Below are positions 25,201 through 33,262 of a stretch of DNA of 64,000 bases, piece after piece. The DNA comes from Sporosarcina psychrophila (GTDB taxonomy: Bacteria; Bacillota; Bacilli; Bacillales_A; Planococcaceae). The stretch covers positions 2,479,001 to 2,543,000 of the forward strand of contig NZ_CP014616.1 in the NCBI RefSeq assembly GCF_001590685.1. The letters run 5' to 3'. A program made the translations under genes and the position numbers. Position 1 is the first letter of the stretch; the number at the start of each line of letters is the position of its first letter. The notes under the pieces are model-generated. The model made no database searches, had not been told where the DNA came from, and worked only from the letters and a program-made list of their open reading frames with translations.

Positions 25201-25353
25201 ATGAAAGTAAAATCCTTTTATGCAATGAACAACGAAAAGCTAGACTCTAAAATTAATGACTTTATAACAAGGAACAATATCGAAGTAATAGATATTAAAT
25301 TTTCGAGTACGATTTTTTATTTTGCAGCTATGATTATCTTCAAGAAAGGATGA
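25201..25353 (+). CDS. Cse60-like sporulation peptide (50 aa)
   Basis: MKVKSFYAMNNEKLDSKIND.. followed by NNIEVIDIKFSSTIFYFAAM matches the short Cse60 pattern (KxKxF..LexxiNxFl..xxViDIKyS..AMIIF). Family members are linked to sporulation in Bacillus by expression. GGAGC lies 7 bases upstream. Confidence 0.6.
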   Translation: MKVKSFYAMNNEKLDSKINDFITRNNIEVIDIKFSSTIFYFAAMIIFKKG

Positions 25354-25358
25354 TTTGC

Positions 25359-25577
25359 ATGAAAAAATAATTTCTTATTTACCCTAAAACGAAGATTGAT
25401 ATATCAAACCCAAACATCAAAGTCATCGAAGCGCCATTAAAAGTTAAACTAAAAGCGTACATAACTGGCTATCGAGAAAATCATGGTGAACTCCCATCAA
25501 TCGAACGCATTCAATCAATATTTCAAATATCTGAGCAAGATGCTGAAATTGCTTTGACCCTGTTCGGCAACGAATGA
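25359..25577 (+). pseudogene. Small gene with a stop at codon 4
   Basis: The frame reads MKK-stop-FLIYPKTKIDISNPNIKV..QISEQDAEIALTLFGNE. One base change would restore a 72-residue protein whose SIERIQSIFQISEQDAEIAL part looks like a helix-turn-helix. It begins 6 bases after the Cse60-like gene, so it was probably co-transcribed. AGTCC..GGGCTTTTTTT near 25580-25607 may be the terminator. Confidence 0.5.
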
Positions 25578-25730
25578 TTTACAGTCCTTTTTAAGGGCTT
25601 TTTTTATTGCGCTTTATGGTCGTACTGAGTGATATTTCCCCAAAAATCTATTTACTTCTCCTGTAATAACGGATATCTTTTGTGTATCCTTATAGAGAAC
25701 GAACGTTTCGGAACTTAGGTGGTTATAAAT

Positions 25731-26252
25731 ATGGATAAGAAAGCACTGTTAATTATCGATGTACAAGTTGGAATGTTTTCCGATGAAAATCCCGTTTATC
25801 ACGGGGAAAAACTACTCAAAAATTTAAAACAACTACTATTCAGAGCCCGTGCTACTAATACGCCCATCTTTTATATCAAACACAATTCCCCCGTTGGAAA
25901 ACCATTAGAACACGGTACAAACGGATGGAAAATTCATCCTGACCTTTCTCCAACTGAGATCGATATTTTAATTCAAAAGACAACACCAGACTCTTTTTTC
26001 AATACCAATCTAGATAAAGAACTTAAAAAACAGGAAATTAAACATTTAATTTTAACTGGTATTCAATCTGAAGTATGTGTAGATACAACTACCCGAAGAG
26101 CATTTAGCATGAATTATGAAGTAACACTTGTAACAGATTCCCATAGTACATGGGGCTCTGAAGAATTAACAGCACAACAAGTCATTAACCATCACAATCA
26201 AGTACTGAGTTGGTTTGCTAACACAAACAAAACTAGTGAAGTAGAATTTTAA
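25731..26252 (+). CDS. Isochorismatase-family cysteine hydrolase
   Basis: The 173-residue protein shows the Asp-Lys-Cys triad: LIIDVQVGMF (Asp near 10), IQKTTPDSFF (Lys), and TGIQSEVCVDTTTR (Cys). The family hydrolyses amides or vinyl ethers, and nicotinamidases belong to it; the substrate is unknown. I chose ATG 25731 because GGTGG lies 8 bases upstream. GAACGAACGTTT at 25698-25709 is one base from a LexA box. Confidence 0.85.
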   Translation: MDKKALLIIDVQVGMFSDENPVYHGEKLLKNLKQLLFRARATNTPIFYIKHNSPVGKPLEHGTNGWKIHPDLSPTEIDILIQKTTPDSFFNTNLDKELKKQEIKHLILTGIQSEVCVDTTTRRAFSMNYEVTLVTDSHSTWGSEELTAQQVINHHNQVLSWFANTNKTSEVEF

Positions 26253-26257
26253 TTTGC

Positions 26258-26283
26258 AAGGCAGCTCTATTGCTGCCTTTTCA
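26258..26283 (+). terminator. Terminator of the isochorismatase gene
   Basis: AAGGCAGC/GCTGCCTT arms followed by TTTC. Confidence 0.85.
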
Positions 26284-26371
26284 TTCCTATTAATCTTTAT
26301 AAGAACTTTTTCTTACTCCTCTGTTTGTATCTACCGCCAATACTGTGGCTATATCACAAGATGACTATGAT

Positions 26372-26407
26372 AAAGACTGCTGATTATTTTTAATCAGTAG
26401 TCTTTTC
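26372..26407 (+). terminator. Second copy of the AAAGACTGCTGATT terminator
   Basis: Same stem as 9461, in the duplicated segment that carries the riboswitch and CheY-like gene. Confidence 0.75.
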
Positions 26408-26507
26408 TTTTCGAACTGTGAATGTTACCGATCTACCGAGCTACCTATTTACTTACTACTCCTTTGTATTAGACTCTTTCATAAGATTGTTCTATCAAAG
26501 TATGTTA

Positions 26508-26595
26508 GTTTGTATATAGGCAAACTTATCGAAAGGTAAGGACGCAAAGCCAAGGGCCTAATACAACTATTTGTAATGGTAGCCGGTTACCAAGT
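26508..26595 (+). promoter_or_regulatory. Cyclic di-GMP-I (GEMM) riboswitch, copy 2
   Basis: All consensus blocks of copy 1 are kept: GCAAAC (26520), CGAAAG, GGACGCAAAGCC, GGCCTAAT, TAGCCGG, GGTTACC. GACCTAAT of copy 1 is GGCCTAAT here, closer to the consensus. The closing stem is weaker (TTTG against CAAG), while the alternative CAAGTG/CACTTG pairing is unchanged. Confidence 0.9.
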
Positions 26596-26624
26596 GTATT
26601 GCTTTCTATCACTTGTTAAAAAGG

Positions 26625-26993
26625 ATGAGGATCATTTTCAATAAATCAGTAATGCTCGTAGATGATTCAAAATTCATGAGAAATCTATTAAGAAAGATTA
26701 TCGTAAGTAACGGTTGTTATGTCGTAGCTGAAGCTGGGAGTGGAGAAGATGCGGTGACTCTTTATAAATCACACTTCCCTCATATCGTTTTATTGGATAT
26801 CACTTTACCAAATATGAACGGTGTCGCTACGCTAAAAGAAATTAAGAAAACTAAACCCAATGCTCGTGTTGTTATGTGCTCAGCCTTAGGGACTCAAGAT
26901 TTAATAATTGAGGCTTTAGAAAATGGAGCCGCAGATTTTATCGTGAAGCCTTTTTTTGATGGACTTATTACCCAATTAAATAAAATCTATTGA
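26625..26993 (+). CDS. Stand-alone CheY-like response regulator, copy 2
   Basis: It differs from 9706 at five residues (Tyr to Cys in SNGYYV, Ile to Val in MNGIAT, Ile-Asn to Thr-Lys in KKINPN, Glu to Gly in FFDELI). All receiver-domain active-site residues are unchanged, so both copies should be functional. The same start ambiguity applies. Its terminator is at 27015. Confidence 0.88.
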   Translation: MRIIFNKSVMLVDDSKFMRNLLRKIIVSNGCYVVAEAGSGEDAVTLYKSHFPHIVLLDITLPNMNGVATLKEIKKTKPNARVVMCSALGTQDLIIEALENGAADFIVKPFFDGLITQLNKIY

Positions 26994-27014
26994 AAAACAT
27001 AGTACACTAACATA

Positions 27015-27042
27015 AAAGACCAAGAAATTACGGTCTTTTTTT
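27015..27042 (+). terminator. Terminator of the second CheY-like gene
   Basis: AAAGACC/GGTCTTT arms with a T7 run. Confidence 0.85.
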
Positions 27043-27059
27043 CATCTTAAATGTACAAT

Positions 27060-27260
27060 TCGTGTTTACTCCATCACTTCCCCCGCCCATGCATCCAACC
27101 AATTTAATAAAATCCTAACGCGATTAACAAAGTCAAAATAATGAATGTCCATCCTTCAAACGAGGTCATTACTGTCGCCATAACTTCCAAGCCTCTTGCC
27201 TTTTCTCATACAACTCCCGCTGCAACAATGGCTCGTACACCACAACCTTGTAACGGGATG
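27060..27260 (-). pseudogene. Two overlapping small prophage genes, decayed
   Basis: On the minus strand YEPLLQRELYEKRQEAWKLW ends at TAATG, where MTSFEGWTFIILTLLIALGF begins; the latter hits TAA before IGWMHGRGK. Related debris lies at 10140-10250 and 16770-16830. Confidence 0.45.
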
Positions 27261-27272
27261 GCCACTCATTTA

Positions 27273-27440
27273 AAAACCTCGAAGTCAAATTAGCGAAAGC
27301 CTACAGTGACACATTCACTTTTCAAATTGGTGGAATATTTGGAGATTGTTTTCATTTAAACCTCTTATAAGCCTTGAGGCATAAGCATTGTTGCTACTAT
27401 GAATTATTTCGTGCTAGACTAATCAGCCGTTTCGTACGTA
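27273..27440. repeat. Three-copy repeat next to integrase remnants, copy 2
   Basis: The AAACCTCGAAGTCAAATTAG unit is present without an integrase fragment before it. It is followed, as in copy 1, by a GTCGTAGGAAATCTTTTGAA..GGGGGACA stretch and an AACAGCC hairpin. Confidence 0.75.
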
Positions 27441-27601
27441 CGTTCTGCAAGTGTGATAATATGATAGTTTCAGCATCCAGGTACTAATCGACTATGCCAC
27501 GCCGTTAAAGTAAAGTCGTAGGAAATCTTTTGAATTCGTGTGGTTGGGGGACATTCAGGGGGACACATTAAATGCGGACAGGCGCACGACTTATAACATA
27601 A

Positions 27602-27641
27602 TAACAGCCACCTTCTCAATCGAGTTGGTGGCTGTTTTTTT
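27602..27641 (+). terminator. Hairpin with T-run after recombinase debris, copy 2
   Basis: AACAGCCACC/GGTGGCTGTT arms with a T7 run. Confidence 0.75.
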
Positions 27642-27647
27642 ACTCAC

Positions 27648-27790
27648 TTTTCATTTCCCAGCTTTTCAAACAAGTGGTTGACTTTATCACACATTTCTTC
27701 AGTTTCACCAGGATCAATCTCTTGTCTATTTCTTTTTTAGTAATCAACAAGGTGTTTGCCCTTCATTTCCTCTTTTGCAAGAATAGGATA
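27648..27790 (-). pseudogene. Small broken gene
   Basis: The minus strand reads MKGKHLVDY-stop-KRNRQEIDPGETEEMCDKVN..LFEKLGNEK. The frame is clean apart from one TAA, so this is a recently killed gene of about 40 residues; function unknown. Confidence 0.35.
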
Positions 27791-27810
27791 CTACAGATGG
27801 AGGTGAAAGA

Positions 27811-28386
27811 ATGAATTTTAATAACCACTTCTCTAATCGTAAATGTAGTAAATGTCACATCAGTCCATGTTCTTGCAAAAATATATGTAGAGTACCAAGA
27901 GTGTTCATGGGGCCAATCAGGGCTATCGGGCAGGCTGGCTCCACTAGTACTATCGGAGCCACATGCGGGTTATGCGAATACGGGTATATTTACAATCTAA
28001 CTCCTCAAACGGTACCTATAGAAGCTGATGTCTTGTTTGATTCAAATGGATTAATGACACCTGGAATTGTGCATACCCTTGGAACCTCTCAAATTATGAT
28101 TAACGTTCCGGGAGACTACGAGGTTACTTTCTCTGTATCAGGTACGGAACCTAACCAATTTGCACTGTTTTTAAATGGATCGCTGGTTCCCGGAACAGTC
28201 TATGGTTCAGGTGCTGGCACTCAGCAAAACAACGGGCAGGCTATTATTGCCATAGTAGCCAACGATGTTCTTACCCTTCGAAATCATTCTTCTGCTGCAG
28301 CAGTTGGTCTTGCGTCTGTGATAGGTGGTACACAAGCTAATGTAAATGCTTCTATTGTCATTAAGATGTTGAATCCCAGTGCTTAG
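27811..28386 (+). CDS. BclA-like C-terminal-domain spore surface protein, without collagen repeats
   Basis: The 191-residue protein has a Cys-rich N-terminus (CSKCHISPCSCKNIC, about 13-27), a short linker (GPIRAIGQAGSTSTIGATCG), and from about 55 a jelly-roll domain like that of BclA (YGYIYNLTPQTVPIEADVLF, EPNQFALFLNGSLVPGTVYG, GTQQNNGQAII, LTLRNHSSAAAVGL, NASIVIKML). In B. anthracis BclA forms trimeric exosporium hairs. The GXX collagen-like stalk is absent. The Cys pairs may link it to the spore surface. GGAGGTG precedes the ATG. Confidence 0.8.
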   Translation: MNFNNHFSNRKCSKCHISPCSCKNICRVPRVFMGPIRAIGQAGSTSTIGATCGLCEYGYIYNLTPQTVPIEADVLFDSNGLMTPGIVHTLGTSQIMINVPGDYEVTFSVSGTEPNQFALFLNGSLVPGTVYGSGAGTQQNNGQAIIAIVANDVLTLRNHSSAAAVGLASVIGGTQANVNASIVIKMLNPSA

Positions 28387-28710
28387 GTAGAAATTATTCG
28401 GTATAAAACATCTTGGTTTCACTGGATTTTAATACAGGCTTCAACAATCACCTGATGCAAAACTTCTAAAAATAGAGGTGAAAAGTCGGAAGTAATTACT
28501 ATCCATAGAAGAAACTCAAAAACAAATCGACCTTTCCCTATTCGGATTGGTCGTTTTAATTTACCGGTTCAATTAAACAAGTCGATGCCTCCATAAATAA
28601 ACAAACGATTCTAATTTGCGCACCGACAAACTTCAACATGTTCGCTGCATTACAAACGAATGCAATATTCAATAAATTCCTATCCGGTATTATCCCAGAT
28701 ACCAGATTGA

Positions 28711-28745
28711 AAAGGCGACCTTCTTTCGTCGAGAGGTCGCCTTTA
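28711..28745 (-). terminator. Terminator of a decayed cassette
   Basis: AAAGGCGACC/GGTCGCCTTT arms, matching the terminator at 10365. Confidence 0.7.
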
Positions 28746-28749
28746 CCCT

Positions 28750-28990
28750 GTTTATTATTCAACACATTCCACTCCGATTATGTCCTCCACCGGCATACGG
28801 CCCCTACCGAATGGACTATCGACCGTAATCCACATCGCTTCAACATTTATTTCTTTTATGACAACCATGTAAAAAATGACTTTCCCTTCCACAACTTTAC
28901 GTGTACTTTGCATTCCCTTTTTTGCGCAACTTCTATTTCCATGCCAGCTGTGGACGGAAAATTTAAAGTTTCCAGTATTTCCGCTTGTAT
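28750..28990 (-). pseudogene. Decayed YolD-like cassette tail
   Basis: The minus strand matches the C-terminal half of the YolD gene at 18217 (the CACCGGCATACG and GACCGTAATCCACATCG stretches on the plus strand), broken by indels. A matching decayed cassette head lies at 31905-32024, with other genes in between. Confidence 0.6.
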
Positions 28991-29574
28991 ATCCTTGACT
29001 GTTTGTTCTCGATCACCCCACAACTTTTCAGTTCCATTTAGATCAATAAATCATTCATCGTTTCTGTTGTCAAGTAATTGTTTACTATTTGTCTTCTAAA
29101 CCTTGGATTTTGTGTCACTTAGAAGTAAATTTCGGTCAACAGCGTCATGTAAACCTGCATTTTTCTGTAATTTAAAAGAATCCATTTTGAAAAATTTAAT
29201 CAAAATAGATTCTTTTTATTAAAGCCTGAGTTTACATAAAAATTTTTTAATTAGAAACTTAAACATCTATTAAATATACTAAAAAAGATTTAGGGCATCT
29301 TGGGATAAGTCTGTTCAAAATCCCTTTTTTACAAGCCGCTAAATGGAAACTGAGGTTTTTGAAAGAAGAAAAACAGTAAAGACTTTAAAGGGGTTCGAAA
29401 ACAATGGATTTGGATTAACCGGTTGTTTGATTGGTCAAGTATGAATAATTCAGGATGAAGATAGTTTTTCAATCCTACCCATTCAGCGTGTTGTATCCAA
29501 ACGATTTCACATTGAATTTGCTCCCGACTTCCCCATAATAAGTGAACCAGAAACTTCCCCATTTAAATTCACCA
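28991..29574. other. Intergenic region with one bidirectional hairpin
   Basis: AAAGAATC/GATTCTTT (29173-29220) is a good T-tailed hairpin. A 77-codon minus-strand frame (29329-29562) has no ribosome site and no recognisable motif, so I do not call it a gene. Confidence 0.4.
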
Positions 29575-30078
29575 TTAAACATTGTTGCTATTAGCAAAAT
29601 ATTCACGAGTATCTTTGCGCGATTGTGGGGTTAATACGCGATCAAGCTCTTCATTCAACCAAGTAAGTGACTTGTTACGAAGAATATTGCGCATACTATC
29701 TTCTGCTTCGAGCATAACTAAGTTAATCACACAGGGAGAAGCTAGAGCGCATGCTGCATAGTCTTCATCCCGGCATAGGTAGCTATTATTTTTAATATTT
29801 TTACATTGAAAAATGGGGGAAGCACCTTCAACAGCTTCAATTACATCCCAAAAAGAAATTTCCGCAGGAGACTTGGCCAGTTTATAGCCTCCTTTTACAC
29901 CTGGAACAGAACTTACAATACCCGCTTTTGTTAATTTACTAAAAATCTTCGAAAGATAGGTCTCTGAAACGCCTTGAAAAGCGGAAAGTTCTTTAATCCC
30001 AATTGTATCATTAGGAGGAATATCTATTAAATATACCAAGCAATGCAATCCATATTCAACACCAATACTATACTGCAT
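29575..30078 (-). CDS. Rrf2-family transcriptional regulator
   Basis: The 167-residue protein has the Rrf2 winged helix (IGIKELSAFQGVSETYLSKI..KLTKAGIVSSVPGVKGGYKL) and Cys residues at 92, 102, 110 and 116, which could hold an Fe-S cluster or act as a redox switch as in other Rrf2 proteins. It is divergent from the CMD/azoreductase genes, and a perfect palindrome lies on the promoter between them, so repression of those genes is likely. Confidence 0.88.
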   Translation of the reverse strand: MQYSIGVEYGLHCLVYLIDIPPNDTIGIKELSAFQGVSETYLSKIFSKLTKAGIVSSVPGVKGGYKLAKSPAEISFWDVIEAVEGASPIFQCKNIKNNSYLCRDEDYAACALASPCVINLVMLEAEDSMRNILRNKSLTWLNEELDRVLTPQSRKDTREYFANSNNV

Positions 30079-30176
30079 GCAAACACCTGCTTTCTACATA
30101 TAAAGATTGCTACTAACCATCTTAGGTGGATTTAAAACCCTTGTCAAATATGGAAATTTTCAGCTATTTCTTTTTG

Positions 30177-30247
30177 TTGACAGCCATAAACTAAAGAGTT
30201 ATATTGTGGTCATAACCTATCGTCGATTGATGTTATCGACGATAGGT
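30177..30247 (+). promoter_or_regulatory. Promoter and 33-bp operator of the CMD-azoreductase genes
   Basis: TTGACA (30177-30182), a 17-bp spacer and TATATT (30200-30205) form a near-ideal sigma-A promoter. The palindrome ACCTATCGTCGAT-7-ATCGACGATAGGT (30215-30247) has perfect 13-bp arms and covers the transcription start. A bound repressor there would block initiation. Confidence 0.85.
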
Positions 30248-30289
30248 TGTAGAGGCAAGGACAAATTTAGATTCACGGAGGAGATTACT

Positions 30290-30733
30290 ATGAAGGTTAG
30301 ATTAAATCATATCAGTGCAAGCCCAGGTGCTTTGCAGGCAATGATGAAACTGGAAGGGTTTATTAAGACAAGTGGATTGGATGCTAAGCTATATGAATTC
30401 ATTAAGATCAGAGCATCACAAATTAACGGGTGTGCTTATTGTATGGACATGCATACACGGGATTCAAGGAAAATGGGCGAGACGGAGCAGCGGATTTATT
30501 TACTTAACGCGTGGCGTGAAGTACCCTTTTATTCCGACAAAGAAAGAGTGGTGCTTGAGCTTACGGAAGCTGTAACCCGTATTTCAGAGCAAGGTGTGTC
30601 GCAGGATTTGTATGAAAGAGTTCGGGCACATGTGGATGAGGCAGAATATGTGGCAATCATTATGGCGATTAATACCATTAATGCATGGAATCGAATCGCC
30701 ATCTCCACGGGGATGTTCCCTGAAAAGGAGTAA
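30290..30733 (+). CDS. Carboxymuconolactone decarboxylase / AhpD-like protein
   Basis: The 147-residue protein has the AhpD-type redox motif C48-A-Y-C51 with H55 (INGCAYCMDMHT). Proteins of this kind act as alkylhydroperoxidases or thiol-redox partners. ATG 30290 follows CGGAGGAG, and 42 bases separate it from the operator. It is followed by the azoreductase, giving a quinone/peroxide-stress-type pair. Confidence 0.88.
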   Translation: MKVRLNHISASPGALQAMMKLEGFIKTSGLDAKLYEFIKIRASQINGCAYCMDMHTRDSRKMGETEQRIYLLNAWREVPFYSDKERVVLELTEAVTRISEQGVSQDLYERVRAHVDEAEYVAIIMAINTINAWNRIAISTGMFPEKE

Positions 30734-30805
30734 AGAGAAGCTTACTGAGAATAGTGAAATTTAATAAGAATAACTTTAGGATAGCTCTTACAATTGTATG
30801 TCCAT

Positions 30806-30828
30806 TGAAGACCGAGGCCGGTCTTCAT
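30806..30828 (+). terminator. Hairpin between CMD and azoreductase genes
   Basis: AAGACCG/CGGTCTT arms without a good T-run; it may attenuate or process the transcript rather than end it. Confidence 0.45.
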
Positions 30829-30897
30829 GGCTTACCTTAATGAGCATCGCTAATCAATTAAATTCAGGTCCTAGTTAACCTCGAGGAGAAATCAATC

Positions 30898-31533
30898 ATG
30901 TCAACCGTCTTATACGTAACCGCACACCCACTAGATAAGAGTGAATCCAATAGTTTGTCTGTAGGCCACGAGTTTATCCAAGCTTACCATGGAGCAAACC
31001 CAAACGATGAAGTTATTCATCTAGATCTATATAAAATAGATATCCCGCAACTAGACACCGAAGTGTTAAGTGGTTGGGGCCTATTGAGAAGCGGCAGTTC
31101 TTTTGATCAATTGAGCGCGGGTTCTCAGGCTAAAATAGTTCGTTTGGGTGAACTGGTTGATCAATTTCTCGCTGCAGATAAAATCGTAGTCGTCAATCCA
31201 GTTTGGAATTTCTTATTCCCACCTGTATTGAAAACTTATATTGACGCCATATGTGTACCAGGAAAAACAGTTAAATATACGCCAGAAGGCTTTATTGGCT
31301 TAGCATCTGACAAAAAACTGCTTCATATTCAAGCTTCTGGCAGCGTGCTCTCCGAGGGACCAATGGCAGGGTTCGAATTCAGCCACCGATACTTGACAGC
31401 TGTATCTAAATTCATAGGTATACCTTCAATTGATATTATTTATATCGAGGGCATGAGCGCTGCACCAGATCAAGCACTTACGATTAAAGAAAAAGCTATT
31501 CAACAAGCGATCGAACTAGCCAAAAGCTTCTAA
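30898..31533 (+). CDS. FMN-dependent NADH-azoreductase
   Basis: The 211-residue flavodoxin-like protein starts MSTVLYVTAHPLDKSESNSL, with the FMN phosphate-binding loop, and has NPVWNFLFPPVLKTYIDAIC and LLHIQASGSVLSEGPMAGFE, typical of AzoR enzymes that reduce azo compounds and quinones. GAGGAG precedes the ATG. It is likely under the Rrf2-controlled promoter at 30177. Confidence 0.93.
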   Translation: MSTVLYVTAHPLDKSESNSLSVGHEFIQAYHGANPNDEVIHLDLYKIDIPQLDTEVLSGWGLLRSGSSFDQLSAGSQAKIVRLGELVDQFLAADKIVVVNPVWNFLFPPVLKTYIDAICVPGKTVKYTPEGFIGLASDKKLLHIQASGSVLSEGPMAGFEFSHRYLTAVSKFIGIPSIDIIYIEGMSAAPDQALTIKEKAIQQAIELAKSF

Positions 31534-31568
31534 AGTTCGTGAACTAAATAACTGAATCGGGTGTGACA

Positions 31569-31808
31569 ATGAATCAAATATTTCCAGTATCATCTCAGCA
31601 CCATGCTGTATTTGGTTGGTTAAACAGTAACTTGAGTTTCTCATTTGCAGATTACCATGATCCTAAAACTACGAGTTTTGGACTCATGCGGGATTTGAAT
31701 GGTGACTTTATATTAAGTCTTCGTGGTTTAGCGATACACCTCTATCAAAACAGGAAAGTCGTATCTATCGTTCTGAGGGGCCAGTTAGAACTCAAAAAAG
31801 CATCGTGA
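31569..31808 (+). pseudogene. Pirin-like protein, N-terminal fragment
   Basis: The 79-residue frame (HHAVFGWLNSNLSFSFADYH..TSFGLMRDLNGDFI..VVSIVLRGQLEL) matches the start of pirins, but the metal-binding HPHRD-type segment reads HLYQNR and the rest of the protein (about 230 residues) is missing. The fragment ends where the decayed cassette head begins. The third gene of the stress locus is thus lost. Confidence 0.7.
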
Positions 31809-31904
31809 ATACATTTTATTTGTTTTAGCTGGGGCATGCAACTTCGGTTTATTATCTAATTTTGTAAAGAAGACTTATGAGTCTGGTTTCCATGTCGGTG
31901 ATGT

Positions 31905-32024
31905 CGTCGGTAGCCATGTACATCATATCTAGGTGTTCACGATATTCCACTGACCTAACTAATTGATTATGCACACTCGTTTCCCATTTTTCATTAGCAT
32001 ACAGAACAATCGTTCCTATCACAA
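31905..32024 (-). pseudogene. Decayed SOS-type cassette head with LexA-box promoter
   Basis: The promoter TTGTGA-17-TATGCT with GAACGATTGTTC (32004-32015) in the spacer is intact on the minus strand. It leads into the first 25 or so codons of the WYL-like gene (GTGCATAATCAATTAGTTAG..), after which the gene is gone. Confidence 0.7.
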
Positions 32025-32072
32025 CTGAATATCAGAAATTAATAAATTATACCAAATGATATTTGGACAAAT

Positions 32073-32118
32073 AAAAAAGCGGCATTCCACAATCTAATCT
32101 GTGGAGGAGCCGCTTTTG
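32073..32118. terminator. GCGG-type terminator hairpin
   Basis: AAAAAAGCGGC/GCCGCTTTT with inner TTCCACA/TGTGGAG arms; terminates the SnoaL-like gene on the minus strand. Confidence 0.8.
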
Positions 32119-32141
32119 CTATGGTCTTATTTAACAAAAGT

Positions 32142-32531
32142 CTACTTATTGATTAAGTCTGTACCATATGAGTTGTCGATTGCACAAAGCCATTCGCCTT
32201 GTGAATTTTTCTTAAACACATAGGTTGACCTTCTATCCATAGAATATTTCGTTTCATTTTTATCAGCCTCAAGTAGCGTTTGAGAAATAACTAATGCAGT
32301 ATCTCCAGCTTCTAAAATAATCATTTCTCCCTGTACTGGGACAAGACTGTTATTGAAATATTTCGCAATTTTAATGAACGCTTGCTTAATTTCCTCTTTT
32401 CCTCGTGCAATCATATCTGGTTTTACTACCAGAATCGCATCATCAGTATAGTAATTCTTCAGAGTGTCAAAATCTTCCTGTTTTATTGCTTTATCACACT
32501 TCTTGATAAACTCCTTTAATTCGTGTTCCAA
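32142..32531 (-). CDS. SnoaL/NTF2-like (SgcJ/EcaC type) protein
   Basis: The 129-residue protein ([40 protein letters not shown].., [10 protein letters not shown]) follows the NTF2-like fold of SgcJ/EcaC and DUF4440 proteins. The family is varied and the ligand here is unknown. It starts at TTG with AAGGAG upstream. Confidence 0.75.
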   Translation of the reverse strand: MEHELKEFIKKCDKAIKQEDFDTLKNYYTDDAILVVKPDMIARGKEEIKQAFIKIAKYFNNSLVPVQGEMIILEAGDTALVISQTLLEADKNETKYSMDRRSTYVFKKNSQGEWLCAIDNSYGTDLINK

Positions 32532-32582
32532 AATACACCACTCCTTATCTTTATAATTTTAAATTGCCCAATTAATTTCCAA

Positions 32583-32660
32583 TATCCTGTTAGTTGAAGA
32601 AGAATAGAGCATTGTACTTGATTCGTCTCCATTAATACGAATACCTCTTTTATTCGACAA
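32583..32660. repeat. Multi-hairpin intergenic repeat, partial copy
   Basis: CCTGTTAGTTGAAGAAGAAT then GAGCATTGTACTTGATTCGT and ACGAATACCTC; the first arm is missing. Confidence 0.6.
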
Positions 32661-32829
32661 TTGAAAAGCGACGGTCCATGTAGAAATACTTCTCCTTTTG
32701 AATTTTCGCATTGCAAGCAAATAAAAAAGTACCTCGTGAGAGATGCTTGAATAAAAATCAATGACAAAATGGAATATTTATTTTATCGACTTACGTGTAT
32801 AGAAAATATATCTATTTCTACTAATTGGG

Positions 32830-33052
32830 CGTTCCATATGTGAATTTTAAAGGAGTGAAAATGCGACAACAGCAACATTTGTTTATTTGAACCGCCACAT
32901 CATGCCGCTTAATGTGAAACGTAAGAGTTCTTATGAAATCGTGTAACTGGAGGACTATGCTGGGGGACGTTTGGGGAAACTTTAAATAACGCGGGCAGGC
33001 GTACGACTCATAACAAATAACAGCCACCTTCTCAACTGAGTTGGTGGCTGTT
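32830..33052 (+). pseudogene. Recombinase-tail debris with terminator hairpin
   Basis: TCGTGTAACTGG..GGGGGACG..GCGGGCAGGCGTACGACTCA resembles the stretch after the integrase remnants at 17700 and 27520, and ends in an AACAGCCACC/GGTGGCTGTT hairpin (33019-33052). Confidence 0.45.
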
Positions 33053-33059
33053 CCTTCTA

Positions 33060-33204
33060 TAACAATTAACCCTTCACACTGCGCCCCGATGATATCCGAC
33101 ACCGGAATCCTCTCGATGTTATCAAGTATGACAACCATGGTCCGTAAATCGATTCCTTCTATAATCCTCCGTTTTGATTCCCGCCATAGCACCATGTGTG
33201 GCAC
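33060..33204 (-). pseudogene. Decayed YolD-like cassette tail, second
   Basis: The minus frame reads SKRRIIEGIDLRTMVVILDN..RIPVSDIIGAQCEG, which resembles the YolD C-terminus at 18217 (EVNVESMWITVDSPFG..MPVKDIICVQCAE). The stop is lost and the frame runs on through the hairpin. Confidence 0.5.
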
Positions 33205-33262
33205 AAAATCCTAAAGTGCAAGCTGTATCAATACTAACTCCTGTATAGGTATTTCACTCCAA

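Noticed and set aside
29329..29562. A 77-codon minus-strand frame beginning MGKFLVHLLWGSREQ.
   Set aside because: No ribosome site and no family resemblance; it lies in decayed DNA.
30806..30828. Hairpin between the CMD and azoreductase genes as a terminator separating two transcription units.
   Set aside because: It lacks a T-run and no second promoter was evident, so one operon is more likely.
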